Shown in pieces: positions 27,291-35,826 of a stretch of 64,000 bases of DNA. The position numbers and the translations under genes were made by a program. Each line of letters begins with the position of its first letter. Position 1 is the first letter of the stretch. Origin of the DNA: Bradyrhizobium diazoefficiens USDA 110 (GTDB lineage Bacteria > Pseudomonadota > Alphaproteobacteria > Rhizobiales > Xanthobacteraceae). The stretch spans positions 1-64,000 of the forward strand of contig NC_004463.1 of the NCBI RefSeq assembly GCF_000011365.1, read 5' to 3'. Below the pieces are notes generated by a model. The model searched no databases, was not told the origin of the DNA, and was given only the letters and a program-made list of their open reading frames with translations.

Positions 27291-28526
27291 AACTCTTGGT
27301 TCCCTCGATCAGTGGCGGTGCAGGGGTTTTCAGCATCAAAAAGGATGACGGGCGTGTTGATCAAAATGGTTGAGAACGAGCATTGAAAGTCGGGCAAGCC
27401 AAGAGTTGCGGTCTGCACCACGCCCCGGACTCTTGGCGATCTGCCCTCTGCTACGTATCATCTTTGATTCCCAAAGCCTGTGCGCAGTACCCGTGTAAAT
27501 TGGCGCTAAAGCACTTCGATAACGATTTCACGTCGCGAACATGCTTCCGCCGCTCAGGCGTTAGCCATCCTTTGGATTATTGCATTGGCTTTGCCGAACT
27601 ACCCCGCCTTCTAGACGCCGACAATTTGCGACCGAATTTCCTCCGGTTTCGGAGATAGGATCGGTACCCGCGAGCGGAGCGATACCGGTGCCGAACGGTG
27701 CTGAGCTCCTTGTGGATCGAAAAGTGGGGCGCAGAACGCATGAGGTTCTCCTTAGTCTTGCGAATTGGAGTATCCATTCCGTGCAATCGGCGCGCCGAGA
27801 CTCTGATGGGAAGTCAGCCTCACGTGACTCTTGCACAGGCGCCGGAGGTCTTCCGACTCTCCACCGAGACGGCGATGTCAGGGCCTGCGTTTTCGACCAT
27901 GCGCAGCGACAATGTTACGCTGATCTGGTTTAATCGAGGCTGTTGCGAAAACTCGTGAGAGAGCCTCATCGACTTTCTGTCCGGATACTTGATCATGTCG
28001 GGCTTTCGACATCGCGTCGTCAATCGGACAAGCGAGGAAGGCAACAGAACAAGGGTCGAAAGTTGTCGGGTCACTCGTACCCAATTTGACGTCAGCCAGT
28101 GAGCCGTATAAACCGCACGAGGTGCCTGGCATCGACGTTGCATAACGACTGATAGACAAATAGGAATCACCCACTCGCCTTGACGTCATCATCGGTGAGC
28201 AGGCTCCGCCGGAATGGATGCACAATCAGGCGCATCCGGCAGCACAGGACAGCTGCCGGCTTCTAGAATGGAAAAGGTCAAGCGTGTCGGATGTTTTCGG
28301 ATCGTTTAATCCGGCGGATTGAGGTGCAAGGCGCAGAAACGGCACTGCGGCCTCGCGTAGCGAAGATCGCTATCACCGGATCGATGTGCCGCACGGACTA
28401 CCGAACCCACATCGCTGCCAGCGCAGTACAGTCGCTTCAGGGGCGCTTCAACAACCGGAGAGGCGCGGTGAGATGAATAGCTCAATCTCCAACCGCGCGA
28501 ATTGTTCTGAGATCAAGGAGGATGCG
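27291..28526. other. 1.2 kb divergent intergenic region, no clear gene
   Basis: It lies between the divergent SDR-ohyA operon and the acetoacetate-decarboxylase-family gene, so it must hold both promoters. Frames of 60-117 codons on both strands have no recognisable family. The sequence around 27580-28230 may be an eroded gene. No palindromic operator was convincing. Confidence 0.4.
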
Positions 28527-29315
28527 ATGCCCGACGTCAAAGGCATTCCGCTTGATGCGCCTCTTTACCATGGGGGCAAAAATCGTGGCGGTGCGTTTCT
28601 CGGCTGCCAAGCCATAAACCTTATGTTCAGCGTGGGGCACGAGGCGAATTGTTTATTGCCGAAGGAACTAGCACCTGCAGCAAACCCTGCAATCGCCATT
28701 GTGGGGGTCGCGAGCTATCGCTCAAGCACTGTCGGGCCATACTTGGAGTGCTATTCAGGAATTCAAGTTCGTGATCCCGACGGCGAGACTGGCTACTACA
28801 TCCCTTACATTTACGTGACGGTAAATGATGCAGCTCTCGCCTCGGGACGAGAGGTTCTTGGTGCTCCAAAAAAGCTGGCGCACATTAGACTGATCAGAGA
28901 AGGCGGTCTAATTCAGGGTACGCTCGAGCGTCCGAAAGGCAAGCGCCTGCTGACCCTTACCGCTCAACCAGACGAGCGCATGAGCTCGGATTCGCGGCAG
29001 ATGTATTCTGCGCGGACGAATTTCTACTCGGTTCGGCAGCTGCCGCCCATCATTGAGTCCGGGAAGGGAGAGGTCACGCAACTCGTCAAATGGTGTACGG
29101 ACCGAACGTTGCGACGCGACGAGCGTGGCGAAGAAGTTCTATTTACTGGACCAACCTCCCTAACTTACGACTCCCCCTCGATTATCGATCCCGTGCACAA
29201 CTTGACAGTTGGCCAAGCCCTGCTCGGCACATACGAGGAGTATGACGCAAGGCTCGAGGCCATTGATATCCTTTCGGAGGAATCAAACCCGGTAAACGAT
29301 GATCGACGAGCTTGA
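28527..29315 (+). CDS. Acetoacetate decarboxylase family protein
   Basis: 262 residues starting MPDVKGIPLDAPLYHG. GREVLGAPKKLAHIRL carries the adjacent-lysine motif of acetoacetate decarboxylases, where the first Lys forms a Schiff base and the second lowers its pKa. PYLECYSGIQV and a GxYIPYIYVTND-like strand fit the beta-cone fold. AAGGAGG lies 6 bases before this ATG, so I prefer it to an earlier in-frame ATG at 28473. Many family members are not true decarboxylases but beta-keto-acid or aldolase-type enzymes. With the divergent SDR and oleate hydratase it may act on oxo-fatty-acid-derived substrates. No downstream partner is intact. Confidence 0.88.
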   Translation: MPDVKGIPLDAPLYHGGKNRGGAFLGCQAINLMFSVGHEANCLLPKELAPAANPAIAIVGVASYRSSTVGPYLECYSGIQVRDPDGETGYYIPYIYVTVNDAALASGREVLGAPKKLAHIRLIREGGLIQGTLERPKGKRLLTLTAQPDERMSSDSRQMYSARTNFYSVRQLPPIIESGKGEVTQLVKWCTDRTLRRDERGEEVLFTGPTSLTYDSPSIIDPVHNLTVGQALLGTYEEYDARLEAIDILSEESNPVNDDRRA

Positions 29316-29394
29316 AGAATTCATCCAATCCTAAATTGCTGCCAGCGCTGTCGGTTTGCCAGCTGACGGGCGGTATGTGGGGTTCACCTCCCCG

Positions 29395-29610
29395 GCGACT
29401 CATTCTGGAAGATGGTCGACAAGGCCGGCTTCAAGACCCACGTCTACAACAAGAATAGCGGCAATAAGGAGAAGAAGGCCGACGTGGCGATCGCCACAGC
29501 CATGATGGATGGGCGTTCAACATCATCGACAAGGACAACGACGATATCCTGCTGGTTGCCTCGTCAGAAGCAGACGAAAGAGCTGCGCCGGACATGTCGG
29601 CTACGGGCCC
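29395..29610 (+). pseudogene. NYN/PIN-domain (LabA-like) nuclease fragment
   Basis: KAGFKTHVYNKNSGNKEKKA followed by DVAIATAMM and, after a frame change, AFNIIDKDNDDILLVASEAD matches the centre of NYN-domain proteins, with the conserved KxVD(V)xIA acidic motif and the second acidic D near LVAS. Both ends are missing. The acidic catalytic positions are partly preserved but the gene is broken. Confidence 0.55.
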
Positions 29611-29791
29611 AAAAGCGCAAACCCGCATTTCTCTGCAGCTCGCTTCGCCCGCCGCAACGTGCTTTCAAGAAAAACGACATAGCAGTTGACTCTTTCTGAA
29701 TACACTTTCCGATGGCGCGGACTTGATGATGCGCCTAAATGGTTTGCGATGCGCAATACAGCGCGGCGCGATATAGCCGCGGGGAGGCAAC

Positions 29792-31372
29792 ATGGGGAAC
29801 ACCCTTGTTGTACACGCGAAACGTCTGCCTCAGTCGCAGAAAGCGCGACGGGCGGCGCAGTATGTCCGCATGTCGACGGATTACCAGCAATACTCGATTG
29901 AGAATCAGGCAGTGGTCATCGCGACCTACGCCGAACTTCACAAGCTAACCATCGTCCACACCTATCGTGACGAGGGAGAAAGCGGCCTCAGAATCGAAAA
30001 CCGGGGGGGCCTTACCGAACTGGTTGAAGACGTGCAATCGGGACGCGCTGACTTCGCTCATCTGCTTGTCTTCGACGTGAGCCGATGGGGACGCTTTCAG
30101 GACGTTGACGAGAGCGCGCACTACGAGTTCATCTGCCGCAGGGCGGGCGTCGAGGTTGCTTATTGCGCGGAGCAATTCGACAATGACGGAAGCCTTCTCG
30201 CCAGCATCATGAAGAATATTAAGAGAGTGATGGCGGCTGAGTTCAGTCGGGAACTCTCCGCCAAAGTTTTCGCAGGGTCAGTCCGGCTGACGCATCGCGG
30301 CTTCAAAATGGGCGGCCCTACGGCTTACGCGTTCCAACGACGTCTCGTCGACGATCAATGCAGACCGAAGGGCATTTTAACGATCGGCCAGCGCAAATCT
30401 TTGCTTACCGACCATGTCAAGCTCATCCCCGGTGCGCCCGATCAAGTCGAGATCGTGAATTGGATTCTCCACGAATATCTCCGTCACAAATCGCAGGCCA
30501 CCATTGCCCGAGAGCTCAACCAGCGAGGGATCTTGAATAGCCAGGGAAGACCGTGGCTTGGAAAGGCTGTCGGTGACCTCCTCCGGAACGAAGCTTATAT
30601 CGGCGTTCTGACCTACAATCGCAAAAGCAGAAAACTTGGCGCCAAGGTGACGCGCAACCCAAGGGAGCTCTGGATCAGAAAAGAGAATGCCATCGAACCT
30701 ATCGTCCATCGCGACGCATTCCGGCGCGCGCAAAAGATTATGGGTGAGGGGCGCGTCAGCATTCCCGAAGAGGAAATGTTGCTTCGGCTCCGTAAGGTCC
30801 TGATGAAGAAAGGCAAGCTTAGTAAGACGATTATCAATTCAAGTCCGGGACTGCCGTCCATGTCATCGTATGTTTTGCACTTCGGCGCGCTGCGGAACAT
30901 CTACCGTCTTATTGGGTACAACGGCAATCAAGAATGGTTTGACAAATACGCGTCGCACCAACGGTGGGCCGCCCTTCAGCTTAGCAATGCTGCTCGCCTT
31001 CGAGACGCCTTCGAGAGACTTGGTCGCAGTGCCACCCTCAATGCTTCGACTGAATGTCTTCGAATCGACAATGTCGTGAATGTCGTCTTTCGGGTCGCGA
31101 GATGCCGCAACTATGAAAACCGGCCCTTGCGCTGGACGCTGCAATACCGCGTGAGGTGGCCGAAGGGATGGGTTGTCGCGGTTCGGCTGGACGAGAAGAA
31201 CGAAGCGATCTTCGACTATGTCTTGATGCCCTCGGCGTGGCTCACCTTCAGTCGTCGCATGTTCTGGTTCTCAAAGGAAGTCTATAAGGGCCGCACCATA
31301 AACCGATTTGACACGTTCGAAGCGCTGTCACGCTTCCTCATCGAATGCGTCGGCAAGGAAAAGCCTTCGTGA
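29792..31372 (+). CDS. Large serine recombinase (site-specific integrase/resolvase family)
   Basis: A 526-residue protein with an N-terminal resolvase domain: AAQYVRMSTDYQQYSIENQ with the nucleophilic Ser, TYRDEGESGL, HLLVFDVSRWGRFQD, and IMKNIKRVMAAEFSRELS as the long E-helix. A recombinase domain follows (AIARELNQRGILNSQGRPW, LLRNEAYIGVLTYNRKSRK). The C-terminal 200 residues are divergent and I see no zinc ribbon or long coiled coil. The start has GGGGAGG 6 bases upstream. It is complete and could be the integrase of a mobile island, or act with the second, broken recombinase immediately downstream. Composition is less GC-rich than the ICE module. Confidence 0.92.
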   Translation: MGNTLVVHAKRLPQSQKARRAAQYVRMSTDYQQYSIENQAVVIATYAELHKLTIVHTYRDEGESGLRIENRGGLTELVEDVQSGRADFAHLLVFDVSRWGRFQDVDESAHYEFICRRAGVEVAYCAEQFDNDGSLLASIMKNIKRVMAAEFSRELSAKVFAGSVRLTHRGFKMGGPTAYAFQRRLVDDQCRPKGILTIGQRKSLLTDHVKLIPGAPDQVEIVNWILHEYLRHKSQATIARELNQRGILNSQGRPWLGKAVGDLLRNEAYIGVLTYNRKSRKLGAKVTRNPRELWIRKENAIEPIVHRDAFRRAQKIMGEGRVSIPEEEMLLRLRKVLMKKGKLSKTIINSSPGLPSMSSYVLHFGALRNIYRLIGYNGNQEWFDKYASHQRWAALQLSNAARLRDAFERLGRSATLNASTECLRIDNVVNVVFRVARCRNYENRPLRWTLQYRVRWPKGWVVAVRLDEKNEAIFDYVLMPSAWLTFSRRMFWFSKEVYKGRTINRFDTFEALSRFLIECVGKEKPS

Positions 31373-31404
31373 GTCTAACACCGCAGATGAAGAAGCCGTT
31401 GAAG

Positions 31405-31680
31405 GCGGCAACTCGCCACGCGACATCGCAACTGCCTTGAACAAGAAAGGCGTACCCGGGCCACGTGGCGGCGCCTGGAACGCCTCGACCATTGACGGTA
31501 GCCGCAAGCGCTTGAACGGCATCCTTCAGTACGCCGGGCGGATCATCTGGAACCGCCAAAGGTTCATAAAGGTCCCGGAGACCGGCAAGCGCATCAGCCG
31601 CGAAAACCCGCGCGAGCAGTGGATGACTGCTGAGGCAAACGATCTGCACGCGCATGAAGGAAACTGGTTTCTGTGATAAC
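31405..31680 (+). pseudogene. Second serine recombinase, C-terminal remnant
   Basis: The frame NSPRDIATALNKKGVPGPRG, ASTIDGSRKRLNGIL and YAGRIIWNRQRF then RISRENPREQWM is the recombinase-domain segment of another large serine recombinase. The resolvase domain and everything after about 31670 are missing. It begins directly after the intact recombinase, so the two genes were probably a tandem pair. Confidence 0.75.
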
Positions 31681-31758
31681 CGGCGCACGGTGCCGCTCGA
31701 AGCGATTGAAGCCACGGTTCTAGAGGGGCATCGAGCAGATACTCGCGGTCTGCTGAGA

Positions 31759-31944
31759 TCATGCGTCGGTTTCTTCCAGCTCGGCGATACGCTTGCGCAG
31801 CGCGGCGACTTGGCGGCCCAGCTTCCATATCTCGTCGCCGGCCCAGTAGGCGCCGCGCTGGGCGATTTCCTTGCGAACGTCGTCTGCTTCCGCGATCTCG
31901 CAGCGGATGACGCTGTCAAAGGCTTCGATGATCAGGTCTCGCAC
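31759..31944 (-). CDS. Small coiled-coil protein, 61 aa
   Basis: GTG start, product VRDLIIEAFDSVIRCEIAEA onward, ending LRKRIAELEETDA. The last 25 residues form an amphipathic heptad pattern (WKLGRQVAALRKRIAELEE), so it is likely a helical oligomer. It may be a small island-encoded protein or the remnant of a longer one; it lies between recombinase debris and transposon fragments. The family was not recognised. Confidence 0.4.
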   Translation of the reverse strand: MRDLIIEAFDSVIRCEIAEADDVRKEIAQRGAYWAGDEIWKLGRQVAALRKRIAELEETDA

Positions 31945-32017
31945 GGGTTATTACCACCTTTTCGGAGCGTGCCGGGGCCATCAGATGCCGGCTTTTGCCG
32001 GCCGCGTTGCTCAAATA

Positions 32018-32047
32018 CGTAGAGCGCTCCCTACGGAGCGCTCTACG
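32018..32047. repeat. Perfect 13-bp inverted repeat with 4-nt loop
   Basis: CGTAGAGCGCTCC (32018-32030) pairs with GGAGCGCTCTACG (32035-32047) around a CTAC loop. There is no T-run on either side, so it is unlikely to be a simple terminator. It lies in the recombinase debris and could be a recombination site, transposon end or stable RNA hairpin. Confidence 0.7.
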
Positions 32048-32226
32048 ATCGTCAGTTACGCCTTCGGCAAACTGCCGGCGCGCAAGATGGCTTACGCCTG
32101 CCGTACGAGGTTTTCTGGATGCGACGATAGGAAATACCATTCGGCCATGTCAACGTTTAAGTTGTATTCTTTTGTATAACACGTATTGAGTCATTAATTA
32201 TATCGACACACAAAGGTGCACCGTGT

Positions 32227-32472
32227 TTGAATCGCGCGATGAAGCGTAGAATCAAACCGAACTCGCAGATGGCGGACTATGAAGTCGTCCTCACCTTCGA
32301 TGACGGACCGCGGCCGCCGAACACGGATAAGGTGTTGGCTGCGCTCGCACAGGAATGCGCGCGAGCCACGTTCTTTCTGGTGGGCCGATCCTCGGCGGAA
32401 TTTCCCGAGCTCGTGCGGCGTATGGCCGCCCAGGGCCACACCGTAGCGCACCACAGCTGCCGATCGACGTGA
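32227..32472 (+). pseudogene. Polysaccharide deacetylase (NodB-like) N-terminal fragment
   Basis: YEVVLTFDDGPRPPNTDKVL is the metal-binding motif 1 of carbohydrate esterase family 4 (TFDDGP with two Asp). It is followed by CARATFFLVGRSSAEFPELV and AAQGHTVAHHS, the second motif H-x-x-x-H/S region. The protein stops there: the sequence switches to a fragment of an unrelated gene on the opposite strand. It is not nodB itself as far as can be judged, only the same fold. Confidence 0.75.
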
Positions 32473-32474
32473 TA

Positions 32475-32627
32475 AGCAGATTGCCCATCCCGGGCCACGA
32501 AAACACCGTCTCAACAAGGATTGAGCCCGTGACCACTCCCCCAACAAGCAACCCGAGCACCGTCAATATGGCACGGCCGCGTTCGGCAACGCATGATGGA
32601 TCAAGATACGCCAGACCGGGATGTCGC
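32475..32627 (-). pseudogene. Oligopeptide ABC transporter permease (DppB/OppB-type) fragment
   Basis: The frames give RILIHHALPNAAVPY then, after a shift, MTVLGLLVGGVVTGSILVET and VFSWPGMGNLLITSI. This is the conserved cytoplasmic loop and last helices of binding-protein-dependent permeases (HALPNA..P...TVLGL..G.L..G.V..E..F.WPGxG). About 50 residues remain. It is fused upstream to the start of a DUF2274 gene. Confidence 0.7.
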
Positions 32628-32655
32628 GTAGCGGACCGAGTTTGAGCTTCGTCAT
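32628..32655 (-). pseudogene. First codons of a DUF2274 gene (trb operon scar)
   Basis: MTKLKLGPL is the characteristic start of the DUF2274 protein that follows trbI in rhizobial and sphingomonad trb operons. Its ATG overlaps the trbI TGA (ATGA), as in intact operons. After nine codons the sequence becomes the ABC-permease fragment, marking a deletion end point near 32627. Confidence 0.65.
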
Positions 32656-32790
32656 GGCGTTCCTCCCTTGCCGTAGGGTGCCAATACCAAATCGCGGGTA
32701 ACGATGACCCGCACGGGGAAACCTGGCCGGATGGTCAGCGTCGGCTGGATGTTGAGCTGGCGCTGCAGATCTGCTGGCCAGTCTGGCTGA
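32652..32790 (-). pseudogene. trbI: TrbI/VirB10 C-terminal fragment
   Basis: QLNIQPTLTIRPGFPVRVIV then TRDLVLAPYGKGGTP and stop is the conserved C-terminus of conjugal-transfer TrbI (outer-membrane-spanning core component). Only about 40 residues remain. Together with the trbB scrap at 36.8 kb on the same strand it marks the two ends of a lost trb operon. Confidence 0.75.
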
Positions 32791-32884
32791 TGCTGCTAGG
32801 TCGTCCAGCGACTCGGCATAGACGACGTATCGCTCCGGGGAGGACCGCCTTGTGCGGTTTGATGGAGGATGAAGACATAGGCGT

Positions 32885-33310
32885 ATGACTGACCATATGC
32901 CTATGCCGAAGGTTTCCCGACTTGAAGTCGTCTCGACAGGCGCTCGACGTCGTTGGACATTGGAAGAAAAGCAGCGAATCGTCACCGAGAGCTATGGCGG
33001 GCCACGTCTGGTGTCGGTCACGGCACGACGTAACGGGCTGTCGACAAGCCAATTGTTCACGTGGCGCCGGTTGGCGCGGGAAGGCAAGTTGAGCGGGGAT
33101 GCCGCGCCGGTGCTTGTTCCGGTTGAGATGACGCCTGCGGCGGCTCCGATCTCGAGTGGCGCGCCACAACCGGTGTCTTCACCGCCTGCGCAACGTGCAC
33201 GGGCCGGCATTATCGAGATCGAGCTTGGGGGCGGCTGTCGCGTGCGCGTTGACCGGGACGTGGACGCGGAGGCGCTGCAGCGGGTTCTTGAGCTTCTGAG
33301 ACGGCGATGA
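32885..33310 (+). CDS. IS66-family accessory protein TnpA
   Basis: 141 residues. An N-terminal HTH_Tnp_1-type domain (RRRWTLEEKQRIVTESYGGP, VSVTARRNGLSTSQLFTWRR) is followed by a Pro/Ala-rich linker and a C-terminal IEIELGGGCRVRVDRDVDAE domain, the usual layout of IS66 TnpA. Its stop overlaps the tnpB start. The element lacks its transposase gene tnpC, so TnpA is intact but stranded. Confidence 0.9.
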   Translation: MTDHMPMPKVSRLEVVSTGARRRWTLEEKQRIVTESYGGPRLVSVTARRNGLSTSQLFTWRRLAREGKLSGDAAPVLVPVEMTPAAAPISSGAPQPVSSPPAQRARAGIIEIELGGGCRVRVDRDVDAEALQRVLELLRRR

Positions 33311-33588
33311 TCCCGATCCCGAGCGGCGTCAGGGTCTGGATCGCCACCGGCCACACCGACATGCGCCGCGGGATGCAAAGCCTGGCGCTTGCGGTCCAGG
33401 AGAGCCTGAAGCGCGATCCTCATGCTGGCGATCTCTACATCTTCCGGGGTCGCCGCGGCGATCTGGTCAAGATCCTCTGGCATGACGGGCTGGGCATGTC
33501 GCTCTACGCCAAGCGCCTGGATCGCGGCAAGTTCATATGGCCTTCGGCGTCGGACGGCGCAGTATCGATCTCGGCGGCGCAGATGGGT
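33307..33588 (+). pseudogene. IS66-family TnpB, 3'-truncated
   Basis: MIPIPSGVRVWIATGHTDMR then HAGDLYIFRGRRGDLVKILW and DGLGMSLYAKRLDRGKFIW are diagnostic of IS66 TnpB (the Orf2 protein). After ISAAQMG the normal C-terminus is replaced by sequence from an ABC transporter gene; the frame runs on to 33663 only by chance. The IS66 element is therefore cut at about 33588 and tnpC is missing. Confidence 0.88.
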
Positions 33589-33589
33589 C

Positions 33590-33952
33590 CAGAAACTAAA
33601 GGTCCCAAACGTGAAAATCCTAAACATCTCGAATTTTTCAGAAGGACTCTTGGCTGTCGATAGCGATCGCGCCGACGCGTTTTGTTCGGACGACGCGATC
33701 CTCTACACTTTGCGACAAAAGCCGGCTCGCGACCGTCTGGAGGTCGTCGGCCGCCCGCTCTCCTTCGAGCCGTACGGGTTAATGATGCGCCGTGACGACT
33801 CTGCGTTTCGCTTGGCTGTCAACAAGACGCTGGCCGAGCTCTTTCGCTCGGGAGAGATAACATCTCTCTACCACAAGTGGTTTGACCAATTTGGAATTCC
33901 ACTGAGCGAGAAGCTCGAGACCGTTTTGCAAGCGCAAGCAGTCCCTCAATAG
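33590..33952 (+). pseudogene. Amino-acid ABC transporter substrate-binding protein, C-terminal fragment
   Basis: The frame VDSDRADAFCSDDAILYTLR, LEVVGRPLSFEPYGLMMRRD and NKTLAELFRSGEITSLYHKW FDQFGIPLS matches the second lobe of GltI/AatJ-type periplasmic binding proteins. The signal peptide and first lobe are lost at the IS66 junction. It is followed 12 bases later by a permease start, the normal order of such operons. Confidence 0.8.
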
Positions 33953-33964
33953 CGGCTGGGTCGA

Positions 33965-34250
33965 ATGCTCTCCTACAATTGGAACTGGAGTATTCTCTTC
34001 CAGCAGCCGCAGCTTGGATGGCTGCTGGAAGGTCTGCGTCTCACAATAGTCATGGCGGTGGTGAGCTTCCTCCTAGCGCTTGCGATCGGAACCTTAGTCG
34101 GTACAGCCCGCACTGCTCGATCGAGAGCGGTGCGTGGAATAGGCTTCGTCTACACAGCTCTCTTTCGGAACGTGCCATTGCTGATCCAGATGTTCCTGTG
34201 GTTCTACGTCTTTCCGGAGCTCCTGCCCTCAAATCTTGGACGCTGGGTGA
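33965..34250 (+). pseudogene. Amino-acid ABC transporter permease, N-terminal fragment
   Basis: MLSYNWNWSILFQQPQLGWL followed by LRLTIVMAVVSFLLALAIGT and FVYTALFRNVPLLIQMFLWF is the start of a GltJ-type inner-membrane permease (HisM/GltJ family). It reaches PELLPSNLGRWVKRD and is then joined to unrelated sequence near 34250. The two-gene piece shows that a whole amino-acid uptake operon was cut on both sides. Confidence 0.8.
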
Positions 34251-34413
34251 AGCGGGATTGGGCGTGCTTGTCGTCCCTTATGGCGATCGATACGTACGGT
34301 TGGTCATCTACGCTGGAATAGGACGGGATCAGATCGATGCGGTCTTGAGCGCTTTTTCGGAGATAGGCCAAAGCTTAGAGGCGAAATACCCCGATACACT
34401 GTCGACATCCTAA
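34250..34413 (+). pseudogene. C-terminal fragment of an unidentified enzyme
   Basis: The frame LGEAGLGVLVVPYGDRYVRL, IYAGIGRDQIDAVLSAFSEI ends at a stop. The pattern of a final strand (YVRLVIYAG) and an amphipathic helix resembles the end of fold-type I PLP enzymes such as aminotransferases. The evidence is thin and only about 50 residues remain. Confidence 0.3.
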
Positions 34414-34578
34414 GCCGCGGGCATCGTGCGAAGCGCGTGGGACGCCGACTGCCCACGTGCATCGATCACGGTCCCGGCCGCGTTTGAGGCTAGATCACGT
34501 CGAGGAACACCGACCAAGAAATAATAGCGGGATTATAGCCAGTGTTTTGAGGCCTAGCACCATGGCATGAGTTGACGT

Positions 34579-34860
34579 ATGAAAACTCGTGCGATTGTAG
34601 CCTGGAATGTGCGTCGGATTCGCGTGAATCGGGGTATCTCGCAGGAGCAATTGGCTTGGAAGGCCGGGATCGACCGCTCCTACATGAGTAGTCTTGAGCG
34701 GCAATCGAAGAACCCGACGATTGATCTTCTCGACCGCATCGCCGAAACGCTGGACGTGCAGTTGTCCGAGTTCTTTGTTCTGCCGCCCAAAGGTGCTAGG
34801 TCTCCGAAGACCTTGCCTAAAAGCCGCAAGCCAGCGGGTCCACGTCGCAAGAAAAAATAG
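34579..34860 (+). CDS. XRE-family helix-turn-helix regulator
   Basis: 93 residues. The HTH_3 domain covers about residues 8-62: VRRIRVNRGISQEQLAWKAG, RSYMSSLERQSKNPTIDLLD, ETLDVQLSEFF. The last 25 residues are Lys/Arg-rich (SPKTLPKSRKPAGPRRKKK), which would add non-specific DNA contact. It stands alone, flanked by gene fragments and an empty 390 bp downstream, so it may be a remnant regulator of a lost phage or island. It is a different gene from the XRE regulators at 47.8 and 62.4 kb. Confidence 0.85.
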   Translation: MKTRAIVAWNVRRIRVNRGISQEQLAWKAGIDRSYMSSLERQSKNPTIDLLDRIAETLDVQLSEFFVLPPKGARSPKTLPKSRKPAGPRRKKK

Positions 34861-35249
34861 CGAATTTCAACGGCTTCTACGTAGCCAATTGAGGGACTTA
34901 GAACACCAATTTCGCCCGACAAGCCTTCTTTGCCGGCCGAACAGGGCTGTGATTAAATTGGAGTGCGTTTCACAGCACGGGAGTGAGTGACGACTGGTTG
35001 CCGGATGCAGGTTCGCGAAATGCATTGGCGGGCGCGGTCGCATCGGAAGAGGAGACTTCGATAATCGCAATTGCCTCGACTTTTTCAACCATTTGTACGC
35101 AGCCGATTGACCACGGCAACCGGGTTCATCCCCACTGGGGCGATCTTTCGTAGTCCACGTGTGATGTGTCCGGAGGCGCAAAGGCGCGGAGATTACGCCT
35201 CATCAGGCAAGTCTATTGGAGCGCCAATTGAGCTTGAAGAATATCTGAT
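34861..35249. other. 390 bp without a gene
   Basis: Only short arginine/proline-rich shadow frames. No repeat or RNA was recognised. Confidence 0.35.
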
Positions 35250-35770
35250 CGATTCGCCGTGATCTCGGGATGCCCCGGCTGTGGGAAGTCCACGCTGCTG
35301 ACCGAACTCGGCCGACGCGGCTACGCGACGATAGATGAGCCTGGACGCCCGGTCGTAAGGAAGGAATTGGAGTCGGGCGTTCCCGCGTTGCCCGGGACAG
35401 GTATTGAAGCGCGCCTGCACAGTGCGTTTGATCTTTCCCTTGAAAACCTGACGCGAGCGAGTGCGTTCGACGGCTGGGTTTATTCGATCGCGGCCTGATC
35501 GACGCCGCAGCGGGTCTCGAACGCGTGACAGGCGAGCCGGCGACAAGGAACTCGGACAGGCACGCCACTATCATCGACGCGTGTTCATCGCTTCCGCCTT
35601 GGCCGGCCATCCACGCGACCGATCAAGAGACGCGTCATGATTTCGAGGATGCCTGTCGAAAACGAGCATCTTCTGAAGGTTTTCCCGATGCTCGGCTATG
35701 AAGTGGCACTACTCCCAAACTCAGCGTGGTGGAAAGGGCCGATTTCGTTCTTTGAGTGCCGACGTCCAAC
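35250..35770 (+). pseudogene. AAA_28-type predicted ATPase, frameshifted
   Basis: The P-loop is clear in RFAVISGCPGCGKSTLLTEL, followed by RRGYATIDEPGRPVVRKELE. A one-base loss near 35480 moves the reading to DRGLIDAAAGLERVTGEPA, where the Walker-B-like FDRG belongs. Later pieces in other frames include FPMLGYEVALLP and ERADFVL, the family C-terminus. These P-loop proteins, about 180 residues long, have no well-defined role. At least two frameshifts are present. Confidence 0.7.
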
Positions 35771-35826
35771 GAACATCACCAATTATAAACACGTGCAGTC
35801 GAACGGAAAGTCCATGGCAAGGGCCG

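Noticed and set aside
32227..32472. nodB nodulation gene
   Set aside because: Only the CE4 fold motif is shared; no nodA, nodC or nod box is near and the gene is truncated.
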